Translations under genes and position numbers: made by a program
Assembly (NCBI GenBank): GCA_963738135.1
Contig: CAVTVK010000004.1
Location: 930,001 to 994,000, forward strand
From: Bog-473 sp963738135
GTDB lineage: Bacteria; Actinomycetota; Acidimicrobiia; Acidimicrobiales; RAAP-2
DNA: 64,000 nt
Direction: 5' to 3'
Shown: in pieces, positions 1 through 6,824 of the stretch
Position numbering within the stretch: position 1 is the stretch's first letter
Layout: every line of letters starts with the position of its first letter
Notes under the pieces: model-generated
Seen by the model: the letters and a program-made list of their open reading frames with translations, nothing else
Databases searched by the model: none
What the model was told of the DNA's origin: nothing

Positions 1-160
1 GCGCGCCGCTCATTACGGCGACCCACGCCGCCTTTCCGGGGTCCTCAAGACCGTCTGGCGCCGGCGGTGGCGTGCGCGTCTCTGGAACTTCCGACGGCTC
101 GGAACGGGTACGGACGGGCAGCGTGTGCAGGGTGCCCGTGATCGGGCCGCGGGTGCTCAT
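1..160 (-). CDS. Phage terminase small subunit (P27-like), N-terminal fragment, runs off the window
   Basis: About 53 codons are visible from the ATG at 160; the rest lies beyond base 1. The start MSTRGPITG, followed by a Pro-rich stretch (TPPPAPDGLEDPGKAAW), looks like P27-family terminase small subunits, which begin with a basic Gly/Pro-rich tail, a 'P..P..L' segment and an 'A...W' helix. That family binds phage DNA for packaging together with the large terminase. The start overlaps the stop of the frame to its right (ATGA at 157-160), and an AGGGG-like ribosome site lies just before it. The assignment rests on N-terminal resemblance only. If correct, packaging genes begin only 4.4 kb from the integrase. 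Confidence 0.55.
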   Translation of the reverse strand, partial: MSTRGPITGTLHTLPVRTRSEPSEVPETRTPPPAPDGLEDPGKAAWVAVMSGA

Positions 161-363
161 ACCCCTATCCCGAAGATGGGCGAGAACGACCGGGGTTGAA
201 TCGAATCGTCACGAAGCGTCACGAACGGACCCCCCCTTCCCGCGAAACAACTCGACGGAGATCCAGGGAGGGGCGAAAAACACGTGGACTGTCGTATGAC
301 GATCGTGGCTAAGGCGAAGGCCCGCCGGGGGTCTGACCTGGGACTATGTGCAGTCAGCGTCAC
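157..363 (-). CDS. Doubtful small ORF or untranslated leader before the terminase gene
   Basis: An open frame of 68 codons starts at a GTG that overlaps the stop of the SWIM-like gene (GTGA) and ends by overlapping the terminase start (ATGA). These junctions match the chain of overlaps in the rest of the operon. However, the translation (Ser/Pro/Arg-rich, ending FGIGV) has no recognisable domain, and the stretch carries two direct repeats. It may instead be a regulatory spacer before the packaging genes. I would not assign a function. Confidence 0.25.
   Translation of the reverse strand: MTLTAHSPRSDPRRAFALATIVIRQSTCFSPLPGSPSSCFAGRGGPFVTLRDDSIQPRSFSPIFGIGV
207..225. repeat. Tandem 9-bp direct repeat (CGTCACGAA), 10 bp apart
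   Basis: CGTCACGAA occurs at 207-215 and 217-225, one helical turn apart, in the doubtful-coding stretch before the terminase gene. Spacing at one turn is typical of a protein-binding site such as an operator or a packaging-type site. No function can be assigned from the sequence alone. Confidence 0.4.
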
Positions 364-536
364 CGGATCACCTGCTTCACGGAGGCGACGTGGTGGCAAG
401 CCTCGTCACTGCACGTGCACTCCCAGCGGCTGGCCGTGCTCCGGGTCACGTCCCAGATTCCTGCGTCATCACGGACGCGGGCGATGGTCGTCTGTTCGTT
501 GTCGACCACGATGTGCACACCACCCACCTCGGTCAT
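360..536 (-). CDS. Small SWIM-type zinc-finger-like phage protein (58 aa)
   Basis: The frame starts at an ATG overlapping the stop of the upstream gene (ATGA at 533-536) and ends at 360. Near its C-terminus it reads W-E-C-T-C-S-D-E-A-C-H-H followed by A and K, i.e. CxC-x4-CxH, the ligand pattern of SWIM zinc fingers (C40, C42, C47, H49). SWIM fingers bind DNA or protein and occur in transposon- and phage-related proteins. The N-terminal half (VHIVVDNEQTTIARVR) looks like a short beta-rich segment. The protein is too short to carry an enzyme domain and is most likely an accessory nucleic-acid-binding protein of the element. Confidence 0.55.
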   Translation of the reverse strand: MTEVGGVHIVVDNEQTTIARVRDDAGIWDVTRSTASRWECTCSDEACHHVASVKQVIR

Positions 537-763
537 GGCGCCACCTCGGCAGCCTCGAGCGCTTCACGCCGGCCGCGCTCTGCTGCGGCGATGAGCGCGG
601 GGTCTGAGGACTGAGCCGCGACGAGGACGATGAACGTCGCCTCGCAGCGGTCAGCGAGGTTCGCACCCAACTGACGGAAGTCCTCGACCAGTTCGGGTGT
701 GGGTTCTTGGGGTCGGGCAACCAGGCCAGCGCCGGCAAGCAGTGGCCAATCTCTAGCGATCAT
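533..763 (-). CDS. Hypothetical phage protein (76 aa)
   Basis: I start this gene at the ATG at 763 because it overlaps the TGA of the preceding gene (ATGA), a pattern repeated at its own 3' end with the next gene. A longer frame is open to 820 but would overlap the upstream gene by 58 nt. The protein is acidic and helical, with no Cys and no predicted membrane segment. The Ala-rich helical C-terminus contains AAERGRREALEAAE. I recognise no family. Its place in a fully overlapped gene chain argues that it is translated. Confidence 0.5.
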   Translation of the reverse strand: MIARDWPLLAGAGLVARPQEPTPELVEDFRQLGANLADRCEATFIVLVAAQSSDPALIAAAERGRREALEAAEVAP

Positions 764-1182
764 CACGACCGATCCCACAGACTTCGTTGCGGCTCGAGCT
801 GAGGTGCGTGGTAGCTGCACAATCCGTTCTCTTCGGCTTCGTTCCTGCAGCGCTGGCCGGTAGAGGTGGCAGTTGCCGTACAGCGGAAGTCGTCTGGTAT
901 CGCCTCACGGATGGGCGCGGCGGCGTGAAAGCGACATAGACCGTTCTCGCCGGCAGTGTGTCGGCATCGCCTGTTCGTGGTGCTGGCCGTCGCCATGCAC
1001 CGAGTGTCCATCTCGCGCTCACCCACGTTGACAATCTCGACCGACCCATCCATGTGGCGGCACGCTGGCGGGTAGTCGCACAGGAGGTGGTCTTCGTCCA
1101 GATAGACCGAATCCCTGACCCACGCGGTCGCGTCGCATTCGTGACAGCTCCTGTGGATGCTCAGGGGGTCGAGTCGGATCAC
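763..1182 (-). CDS. Cys-rich phage protein with two tandem CxxH zinc-binding repeats
   Basis: I place the start at the GTG at 1182, which follows AAGGAGG by 5 nt. A second GTG at 1212 overlaps the previous gene's stop and is also possible. The 139-aa product has an N-terminal CHEC motif and further Cys (LLCDYPPACRH), then two copies of a C-x10-C-x9-C-x2-H module (ending NGLCRFH and NGLCSYH). The modules resemble the short treble-clef-like DUF5763-type domain of phage and bacterial proteins. It probably binds zinc and acts on nucleic acid or protein. It sits in the overlapping early operon. The family name is my judgement; the motif is directly visible. Confidence 0.6.
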   Translation of the reverse strand: MIRLDPLSIHRSCHECDATAWVRDSVYLDEDHLLCDYPPACRHMDGSVEIVNVGEREMDTRCMATASTTNRRCRHTAGENGLCRFHAAAPIREAIPDDFRCTATATSTGQRCRNEAEENGLCSYHAPQLEPQRSLWDRS

Positions 1183-1208
1183 GGGCTCCTCCTTGGCTGT
1201 TGGGTGGA

Positions 1209-1892
1209 TCACGATCGATATTCGTCAGCGATGGTGTCGAGAAGCCGAACCTTCGTGTTGAACTTCGTCACCAGTCCGCGGTCGAAGAGCTTGTCGAGAG
1301 TCGTGCCCGCCTCCGTCGCAAAGCGAGAGGCGGTCGTTTCGGTCAGCTCTTGCCATCCGCTCTGATCCCAGGCTTCGACGAAGCGCCCTTCTGGCGTGCT
1401 CATCACTGCAAGCGAGGTGCCGGAGGCAGCGGCCGCCCCGGCGGCCGCGCCGACAGGCGCCGCAGGGATCCATGGGGATGGGGGGTCTGTGTGACCCCGG
1501 TCGTTGGTCTGTGTGACCCCGGTCAGGACCATCGGGGACCGGTTCCGGGAACCACCGGGAACCACCTGGGAACCACTCTTTTGTCCGGTGTTCTGCTGAC
1601 CCCGGTGCTTCGGATAGGTCAGCTGATAGCGGGACGCGAATCGCTTGCCGCCCGAGATCGAACCGCCCCTGTAGAGGAGCTTGAGCCACCCCTCCTTGAC
1701 GAGTAGGGGTCGGTCACGCTTGCGGACCTGCTCGCGACTGAGCCCCGTCAGGTGGGCGATGATCTCGTCACTGATCATGACGTGGTGCGTCTGCCAGTCG
1801 GCCTGGAATCCGCACACAAGAGCGACATGCCGGGCATTGTGTGGAAGCTCGCTCTGGTTGATGGCCTTCTGCCACTTGTCGACGTAGCCCAT
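1209..1892 (-). CDS. Winged-helix phage replication/early regulatory protein
   Basis: A 227-aa protein starting MGYVDKWQKAINQ. Residues about 1-95 look like the helix-turn-helix/winged-helix domain of actinophage replication or early proteins (ISDEIIAHLTGLSREQVRKR, then a wing ending ASRYQLTYP). A low-complexity Pro/Ala linker and a second helical segment follow. The in-frame ATG at 1943 has no ribosome site. The ATG at 1892 sits in a TGATG with the stop of a short upstream leader that does have AAGGAG, so I chose 1892. The last codon overlaps the next gene's upstream GTG. It probably binds the element's own origin or operators. Initiator and repressor-like roles cannot be separated here. Confidence 0.6.
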   Translation of the reverse strand: MGYVDKWQKAINQSELPHNARHVALVCGFQADWQTHHVMISDEIIAHLTGLSREQVRKRDRPLLVKEGWLKLLYRGGSISGGKRFASRYQLTYPKHRGQQNTGQKSGSQVVPGGSRNRSPMVLTGVTQTNDRGHTDPPSPWIPAAPVGAAAGAAAASGTSLAVMSTPEGRFVEAWDQSGWQELTETTASRFATEAGTTLDKLFDRGLVTKFNTKVRLLDTIADEYRS

Positions 1893-1966
1893 CAGGACGC
1901 CGCCAGACCGAAGTACGACGGCATCAGACCGCTTGTCACCCATACGGGTGGTGCGCTAATATTCAC
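1892..1966 (-). CDS. Leader peptide (24 aa) coupled to the replication-type gene
   Basis: AAGGAG (1975-1980) lies 8 nt before a GTG at 1966. The frame runs 24 codons (begins MNISAPPVW) and its TGA overlaps the ATG of the winged-helix gene as TGATG. The downstream start has only a weak ribosome site, so translation of the leader would deliver ribosomes to it. The alternative is a sequence error that has split the true N-terminus from the main frame. Confidence 0.45.
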   Translation of the reverse strand: MNISAPPVWVTSGLMPSYFGLAAS

Positions 1967-2047
1967 TTTGGTTACTCCTTCTGGCGTTGGGGAAACTGAA
2001 CTGCAGCGGTCCGGCGTACAGGCGCCGGGCCGTTTGCGCGTGTGGAC

Positions 2048-2269
2048 TCAGGTGGACACGGCCGTCACTTCGGTACCGTCATAGGTGCGCGCCCGAGCGT
2101 CCCCGAGTTCGTTGGCCCACTCGTCCAAACGAACATCCGAGATCACCGTGCGCCGGCCGATCCGCTTCACGGGCAAATGCCCATCGCGCGCCAACCTGTA
2201 CAACGTTTCGGCGCTAGGGACTCCGCCCAAGTGCTCGCTCGCCTGTCTCATGGTCAAAAAGCGGGCCAC
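2048..2269 (-). CDS. Small helix-turn-helix (excisionase/MerR-like) protein
   Basis: A 73-aa protein with a GTG start 5 nt after AGGAGG. MRQASEHLG...SAETLYRLARDGHLPVKRIGRR is the pattern of the helix_turn_helix_17 / Xis-like domain: a recognition helix followed by a basic wing. Such proteins direct excision or act as small repressors of integrative elements. It lies between two hairpins and is expressed in the same direction as the integrase. With a second, similar gene at 2357, one of the pair is probably the recombination directionality factor and the other a regulator. Which is which cannot be told. Confidence 0.7.
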   Translation of the reverse strand: MARFLTMRQASEHLGGVPSAETLYRLARDGHLPVKRIGRRTVISDVRLDEWANELGDARARTYDGTEVTAVST

Positions 2270-2296
2270 GGCGACCTCCTGGGTCGGAACGCGAAA

Positions 2297-2317
2297 AGGC
2301 GCCCCCGAGGGACGCCT
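2297..2317 (-). terminator. Hairpin with U-tract between the two HTH genes
   Basis: On the minus strand AGGCG-x-CCC / GGG-x-CGCCT forms a short GC stem followed by TTTT (complement of 2294-2297). The site lies just downstream of the gene ending at 2357 and upstream of the gene starting at 2269, where an intrinsic terminator or attenuator is expected. Confidence 0.5.
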
Positions 2318-2356
2318 AGTTGGGTACTGCTGGGTGCCGCCGTCTGGCGGCGGGGA

Positions 2357-2566
2357 CTATTGCGCTTGCGCGCCTTCGTGCAGGCGGACGCGATGGGCGA
2401 ATCCTCTTAGTTCGTCGACCGGGATCAGTCGGCGCCCGCGCACATGCACGGACTCCAACTCGCCCGTGCTCATCAGCTCGTAGACGGTGCTACGGCCAAG
2501 ACCGAGAACGCGCTGAGCCTCATGGACGCCGACAAAGAGCGGCTCTATGGATTCCGTTGCGGACAT
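2357..2566 (-). CDS. Excisionase-family helix-turn-helix protein
   Basis: A 69-aa protein. After a short N-tail, VHEAQRVLGLGRSTVYELM and VHVRGRRLIPVDELR match the excisionase/AlpA HTH family ('excise' TIGR-type domain): the sequence-specific helix, then a beta wing ending R-x-I/L-P. GGAGGG lies 8 nt before the ATG. It sits downstream of a strong stem-loop and is transcribed away from the integrase. The expected role is bending DNA at the attachment site so that the integrase can excise the element, or repression of neighbouring genes. Confidence 0.72.
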   Translation of the reverse strand: MSATESIEPLFVGVHEAQRVLGLGRSTVYELMSTGELESVHVRGRRLIPVDELRGFAHRVRLHEGAQAQ

Positions 2567-2620
2567 GGAGTGTCCCTCCGTTCGGAGTTAGTGGGCGTTT
2601 CGGCATTGCTGCTGGTAGTG

Positions 2621-2647
2621 AAAAGTCCCCGGACTGCGGGGACTTTT
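2621..2647 (-). terminator. Strong 10-bp stem-loop with A/U flanks (intrinsic terminator)
   Basis: AAAAGTCCCC (2621-2630) pairs perfectly with GGGGACTTTT (2638-2647) around a 7-nt loop. The run of T on either strand makes it usable in both directions. It lies between the zinc-finger gene (ends 2692) and the HTH gene (starts 2566), separating the two transcription units. Confidence 0.75.
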
Positions 2648-2691
2648 AGCGGTGGAGTTGAACTTGTATCCCTGCGGGGATAAAGGTCTGA

Positions 2692-3294
2692 TCAGCGACG
2701 GTTGTAGGTGCGCTTCTCCAGCGCAGAGTCGTCAGGGAGGGTTCCGTGATGGTGGCGGTACTTCTCGCAGAGACGACAGAGTCCGTTCGAGAAGTGACGC
2801 GGGTCGTCGCAGAGGGGGTTGGCGCACCTCGCAATGGCAGCTTCGCTGCGCTCCCTGCTCAGGAGATTGAACTCGTCCCAGTTGCGCGCCTCGCCGGGCG
2901 ACCTCACATGGTCCATGTAGCGAATGTCATCCGCCGCGCGCTCGTCGGCGTGGTACCGCTCGGTTACAAGCCAGTCGAGCTCATCGTGGTCTTCCTCGGT
3001 CAGTCCCTGTTCCCACACTGCTGGCGATTCGGCACCGGGCGCCGCCGGGTACGAGACCTCGCCGGCAGCGGCGTGTCGTCGAGGCTGAACCGGGCGCGGC
3101 TTCGACCGGTTGTCCGGCAGCGGATCAAGACCGGCATTCGCGCGGTCCTTGTTGATGAGTTCGCTGGGCCGGGGTTTCCCGGTGCGGTGCTTGTAGCCGT
3201 AGCAGGCGGCGCAAAGGCGGTTGGCTCGGATCGGCTTGGGCATCCAGCACGAATCACACCACTCGATTTTGGGCGCACTCTGAGACGATGTCAT
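2692..3294 (-). CDS. Phage protein with two zinc-ribbon-like Cys clusters
   Basis: A 200-aa product starting MTSSQSAPKIEWC. The upstream in-frame extension is unlike coding sequence, so I chose the ATG at 3294, although no clear ribosome site precedes it. The N-terminus has CDSC and LCAAC followed by a basic 'YGYKHRTGKPRP' segment. The C-terminus repeats the idea with CANPLC and LCRLCEKYRHHHG. Such paired treble-clef motifs are common in small actinophage proteins and resemble the Zn part of endonuclease VII-like proteins, but I do not see a complete His-Asn nuclease core. The acidic middle is probably a linker. Role unknown; DNA or RNA binding is likely. Confidence 0.6.
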   Translation of the reverse strand: MTSSQSAPKIEWCDSCWMPKPIRANRLCAACYGYKHRTGKPRPSELINKDRANAGLDPLPDNRSKPRPVQPRRHAAAGEVSYPAAPGAESPAVWEQGLTEEDHDELDWLVTERYHADERAADDIRYMDHVRSPGEARNWDEFNLLSRERSEAAIARCANPLCDDPRHFSNGLCRLCEKYRHHHGTLPDDSALEKRTYNRR

Positions 3295-3361
3295 TAGGGT
3301 ACCAAAGACTTCACACACATGCAAGGACCCGTGTGGACGTGCGTGGACGGCCGGAGAATGG

Positions 3362-4516
3362 TCACGATCCACCTCCTGGCGTCAACGCTTTGCCCAGCAC
3401 CGCCGCCGCCTCTCGGTCCCTCTCGGGCAGGGCGTGGCTATACACCTTGAGTGTCGTGTTGGCGTTGGCATGGCCAAGACGACCGGCGACGGTTCGAACA
3501 TCGGTTCCACCGCCAATCAACTGTGTGGCGGCGAAGTGCCGCAGGCTGTGAAGGTGGACATCGGGTAGTCCGGCCCTGTCAGCGGCCACACGCACGTAGT
3601 GACTCACGGTGTCGGGGTGGATGGGGGTGACCAAGTCGTACGTGAAGATCGGCAGATCGTCTGTTAGTTCGGCGCCGGCATCGTCGGCCCGCTCCTCCAT
3701 CCTCGAGCGGTGCCGGGTCAGCACGGCGTCGGTGAACGGGTCGACGGCGATCCGGCGAATCGACCGGGTCTTCGTCGGCTTGAAGACGATCCCGCCCTCA
3801 ACGGCGGCAGCCGATCGCTGAATGGTCAGCGTGCCTCGATCGCGGTCCCAATCCGACCAGCGCAGCCCGAGCAGCTCGCCCCGACGTGCCCCCGTAACGG
3901 CCGCTAGGGCGATCAGGGCGCCGATGTCGGGGTCGTCTGCGTCGGCAGCAACGATGAGGGCCTGGACGTTCTCGACGGACGGTGCGACGGCCTGGGGACT
4001 GTCCTGGGTCGGCGGTGATGCTCGTAGCGCCGGATTCGACGACAACTCGCCAGACTTCACGGCTGCCGCCAGGGCGGCCGACATGACCGCGTGGACCCTG
4101 CGGACCGATGAACGGCTCAGCGGGCGCTCACGGCTCAACAGGCCGGCGTAGAACGTGTCGAGGTCAGAGGGCTTCAACCGGCGGGCTTCGACATCGCCCA
4201 GCACTGGCTTGATCGTCTTGTCGATCGTCCGGCGGTGCTCGCGGACGGTGGTTGGGCTCAGATCCTTGAGGACGGCCGTCCGCGTCAGCCAGCGGTCGAG
4301 GAGCTGCCCCACCGTCTCGCCAGATGACGTGTGGTCCACCGTGCCGACCTCGGCCACGAGATTGGCCAGCGCCTCATCGGCTTCACCGGCAGTGCCGTGG
4401 ACGTGGCGTGAGACGTACCGAGGCTTGCCCGTGACGGCCGAACGGCCCGCGTACACCCGGAGTTCCCAGACGGCCGACTTTCCGCGTCCTCGAACCTGTC
4501 GACGGGATCCCTTCAC
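3362..4516 (-). CDS. int: Tyrosine site-specific integrase
   Basis: A 384-aa phage-type tyrosine recombinase. Residues about 10-60 form the arm-binding beta domain (WELRVYAGRSAVTGKPRYV), about 65-165 the core-binding SAM-like domain, and about 180-375 the catalytic domain. The catalytic residues are visible: R211 (TGARRGE), a Lys near 247-249, H323/R326 (HLHSLRH), H349 (LGHAN) and the nucleophile Y359 (LKVYSHAL). The gene begins 65 bp from the 3' end of tRNA-Thr and reads away from it, the usual position next to an attachment site. A GTG start follows a G-rich ribosome site. It cuts and rejoins attP and attB in the tRNA gene. Confidence 0.95.
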   Translation of the reverse strand: MKGSRRQVRGRGKSAVWELRVYAGRSAVTGKPRYVSRHVHGTAGEADEALANLVAEVGTVDHTSSGETVGQLLDRWLTRTAVLKDLSPTTVREHRRTIDKTIKPVLGDVEARRLKPSDLDTFYAGLLSRERPLSRSSVRRVHAVMSAALAAAVKSGELSSNPALRASPPTQDSPQAVAPSVENVQALIVAADADDPDIGALIALAAVTGARRGELLGLRWSDWDRDRGTLTIQRSAAAVEGGIVFKPTKTRSIRRIAVDPFTDAVLTRHRSRMEERADDAGAELTDDLPIFTYDLVTPIHPDTVSHYVRVAADRAGLPDVHLHSLRHFAATQLIGGGTDVRTVAGRLGHANANTTLKVYSHALPERDREAAAVLGKALTPGGGS

Positions 4517-4531
4517 GCCCCCAAGTTTACC

Positions 4532-4551
4532 GGATATGGGGTGGATATGGG
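4532..4551. repeat. Paired GGATATGGG repeats beside the attachment site
   Basis: GGATATGGG occurs at 4532-4540 and 4543-4551, 11 bp apart, between the integrase start and the tRNA 3' end. Repeats of this size here are usually arm-type sites bound by the N-terminal domain of the integrase. That role is inferred from position. Confidence 0.45.
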
Positions 4552-4580
4552 TCGGTCGGTTTCCGAAACCCCTTCTGACC

Positions 4581-4620
4581 TGGAGCCTGAGAGGAGATTC
4601 GAACTCCTGACCTGCGCATT
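4581..4620. other. Probable attachment site (attL/attR) at the tRNA-Thr 3' half
   Basis: The element abuts the 3' end of tRNA-Thr with its integrase adjacent, so the crossover core should lie in the T-arm/acceptor 3' half, leaving the tRNA intact. The partner copy of the core must lie left of base 1, so its length cannot be defined here. Confidence 0.4.
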
Positions 4621-4656
4621 ACGAGTGCGCTGCTCTACCGACTGAGCTACCCAGGC
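4581..4656 (-). tRNA. tRNA-Thr (anticodon CGT), CCA encoded
   Basis: The minus strand folds into a full cloverleaf: acceptor GCCTGGG/CTCAGGC (one G-U), D-arm GCTC/GAGC, anticodon stem GCGCA/TGCGC with loop CTCGTAA (anticodon CGT, reading ACG), and T-arm with loop TTCGAAT. The discriminator T is followed by a genomic CCA. It is the integration target of the element to its left. Confidence 0.95.
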
Positions 4657-4792
4657 AGGCTGGAACTCCACTCCTCTGCTGCTCACGGGAACCGTATCGG
4701 CCACGGAGAGTCGTGGTACTCCAGCTAATGACCATCATGGCATGCCGCGGCGGGCACTCGGCGAGGTCCATGGAGGAGTCGGGCCTGGGACC

Positions 4793-4819
4793 GCCGGGCC
4801 CCTTGCAGCCCGGCCCGGC
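4793..4819 (-). terminator. GC-rich inverted repeat downstream of the acyl-CoA synthetase gene
   Basis: GCCGGGCC (4793-4800) pairs with GGCCCGGC (4812-4819) around an 11-nt loop, about 50-75 nt past the acyl-CoA synthetase stop. There is no U-tract, so it is only a candidate terminator. No gene is visible in 4657-4868. Confidence 0.3.
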
Positions 4820-4868
4820 CCAGCTCCTGACGGGAGCGGGTGGCCGCCACAGCTATGGGCCCGGACGG

Positions 4869-6677
4869 CTACAGCTCCCACGCTGCGCTGCGCCCGTTTG
4901 CATCGAAGGCGGCCCGGAGGGCCGCCTCGTCCTCCCGGGTGAAGGGGAGGAAGGTGTGGTCACCCCTTGACCGCCGGAAAACAGGGTCGCCGTGGACGCG
5001 TTCGGAACGGAACTTTTCGTACACGAGGGTGCGGGTGAGGATCTTGTTGGTCGGCGTGCTCGGCAGTGCTGCGCTGAGTCGGACGAAGCGCGGCTGCCAC
5101 TTGGGACCGAGATCGGGCTGCGCGTCGAGCCAGCTCGCGAAGTCCGCAGGGTCGAAGTCGGCACCGTCTCGCAGGACGAGGGCCACCATGATCTGATCGC
5201 CCGAGTCGGCATCGGGCACGCCGTAGACCGACGCGAGGAGGACGTCGGGATGACGGCCGACGATGACCTGGACCGGTGCGGCGGGGAAATTCTCGCCGTC
5301 CACGCGCAGCCAGTCCGACGTTCGCCCGGCGAAGAAGACCCATCCGTCATCGTCGACGTACGCAAGGTCCCCGCTCCAGTACCAGCCGTCACGCGTGGTC
5401 GCACGCATGGCCTCTTCGTTCCGGTAATAGCCCTCGAAGGGTCCGACGCCCAAGGTGTTGACGATCTCACCGACGCATCGGTCGGCGTTGATCAGCCGTC
5501 CCTCGGGGTCGAACTGTGCCCGCGGGGCCTCGTGGCCCGCTTCGTCCACGACGATGATCCCCTGACGAAGTCGGCCGATCGAACCGCTCGGGCGGTTGCC
5601 CGTCCGATCGAGTGCGATGGCGCCTTCCGTCGAACCAAAGACGTCGATGATCCTCATGCCGAAACGTTCTGCGGCCTCTTCGACCACACGCGGCGACCCT
5701 TCGTTGCCGAAGGCCACGCGCACCGTGTTGTCAGCATCGTCGGGACGGGCGGGCGTGGCCAGCAAGTAGGTCAACAGCTTCCCCGTGTAGTTGAACCACG
5801 TGACGCCGTAGTGCCGCACGTCACCGAGGAACCGAGATGCGCTGAACCGACGGGCCAGCGACAGGGACGCGCCGCCGACCAGGGCTGCGGCGAGTCCGGA
5901 CATCAGCGAGTTGGTGTGGAACAGGGGCATCGCGGCATAGCCGACGTCGTCCGGACCGAGCTCGAGCATCATCGACATCCGGTTCCCGGTCGTCAGCAGG
6001 CGCCGCTGGGTGCAACGCACCGCCTTCGGGGCGGCCGAGGTCCCCGACGTGAACAACAACGCCCACAGCAGGTCGACGTCGTCTTCGCCTCGATCCTTCG
6101 CTCCCGCCGTCCCGAGGGCTGGTCGGAGCGGGGCGGAGTCGAGCGCAGCGGCGAGCAGATCGCCGCGCCGGGGCGGGTCGTCGTCATCGGCAAAGCGCTC
6201 GGAGACCAGCACCCCACCGGGTACGTCGGCGAACGAGAGCGCCTCACCGAGCTGGGACTGATGGCGAGGTTCCGTGATGACGAGCTGGAGGTCGGTGTGG
6301 GAGATGTCGCGGGCGAGGTGCTCTCCAAGGCGCGTGTAGTTGAGGCCGGCGACCGCCACCCCCGAGAGCCCGGCGCCGCAGAGGGCGAAGACATAGTCGG
6401 GGGTGTTGTCGAGCAGCACGCCGACGTGGGGTGGACGGGCCGGGTCCAGCCGGGCTCGATAGAGGGCGGCGAATCGCTCCGCCTCAGTGAAGAGCTCCTC
6501 GTGCGTCCAGATCCTGTCGCCGAAACGGAGTGCGGGACGATCGCCGTACTCCTCGACGTTGCGCCGCAGGAGGGCCGCCACGTCGCGCGCCGGGAGCGGA
6601 ACTTCGGTCAGTGGCGGTGCAAGGGGCGCCGGCGCTGGCGCGCTCTCGGCCCCTCCGGCATCCCTTGGCACGGTCAT
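4869..6677 (-). CDS. Fatty-acid/acyl-CoA synthetase (FadD17-like AMP-forming ligase)
   Basis: A 602-aa ANL-superfamily enzyme. The AMP-binding P-loop is LFTSGTSAAPKAV (about 215-227), the A5-type motif is DVFGSTEGA, the A7 motif is YWSGDLAYVDDDGWVFFAGR and the A10 lysine lies in PTNKILTRTL. The overall make-up (RRNVEEYGDRPAL start, long FNYTGKLLTYLL region) resembles actinobacterial FadD17/FadD6-type long- or very-long-chain acyl-CoA synthetases. It forms an acyl-adenylate and then an acyl-CoA. A divergently transcribed Rieske oxygenase and an SDR follow, which suggests a catabolic set for a carboxylated ring or sterol-like substrate (inference). The substrate cannot be read from sequence. 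Confidence 0.85.
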   Translation of the reverse strand: MTVPRDAGGAESAPAPAPLAPPLTEVPLPARDVAALLRRNVEEYGDRPALRFGDRIWTHEELFTEAERFAALYRARLDPARPPHVGVLLDNTPDYVFALCGAGLSGVAVAGLNYTRLGEHLARDISHTDLQLVITEPRHQSQLGEALSFADVPGGVLVSERFADDDDPPRRGDLLAAALDSAPLRPALGTAGAKDRGEDDVDLLWALLFTSGTSAAPKAVRCTQRRLLTTGNRMSMMLELGPDDVGYAAMPLFHTNSLMSGLAAALVGGASLSLARRFSASRFLGDVRHYGVTWFNYTGKLLTYLLATPARPDDADNTVRVAFGNEGSPRVVEEAAERFGMRIIDVFGSTEGAIALDRTGNRPSGSIGRLRQGIIVVDEAGHEAPRAQFDPEGRLINADRCVGEIVNTLGVGPFEGYYRNEEAMRATTRDGWYWSGDLAYVDDDGWVFFAGRTSDWLRVDGENFPAAPVQVIVGRHPDVLLASVYGVPDADSGDQIMVALVLRDGADFDPADFASWLDAQPDLGPKWQPRFVRLSAALPSTPTNKILTRTLVYEKFRSERVHGDPVFRRSRGDHTFLPFTREDEAALRAAFDANGRSAAWEL

Positions 6678-6760
6678 CTTCCTCTCACCGGGGCGGGTCA
6701 GGTCGCATCAGGTCGACACCCTACGCAATGGTGGCGGGGGCTCTCGGGGTGGCCGCGCCC

Positions 6761-6766
6761 TAGCAT
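6761..6766 (+). promoter_or_regulatory. Candidate -10 box (TAGCAT) upstream of the Rieske oxygenase gene
   Basis: TAGCAT fits the actinobacterial TAnnnT -10 pattern and would give a leader of roughly 50 nt before the start at 6825, where GGAGGAGAG serves as ribosome site. No convincing -35 is visible. Confidence 0.3.
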
Positions 6767-6824
6767 GGCGCTACCGCGCCTGGGCCGACCCCGGACAGGT
6801 CGAGCGGTGGAGGAGAGCGGCGAC

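Noticed and set aside
1..4580. The left region as an ordinary conjugative element (AICE/pSAM2 type).
   Set aside because: No FtsK/Tra translocase or RepSA-like gene is seen, and the partial gene at the left end looks like a terminase small subunit. The conclusion is limited by the window edge.
4992..6824. A very long plus-strand open frame upstream of and in frame with the Rieske oxygenase gene (more than 600 codons).
   Set aside because: It is antisense to the acyl-CoA synthetase, has no domain, and the Rieske gene has its own ATG and strong ribosome site at 6825. High GC removes stop codons.
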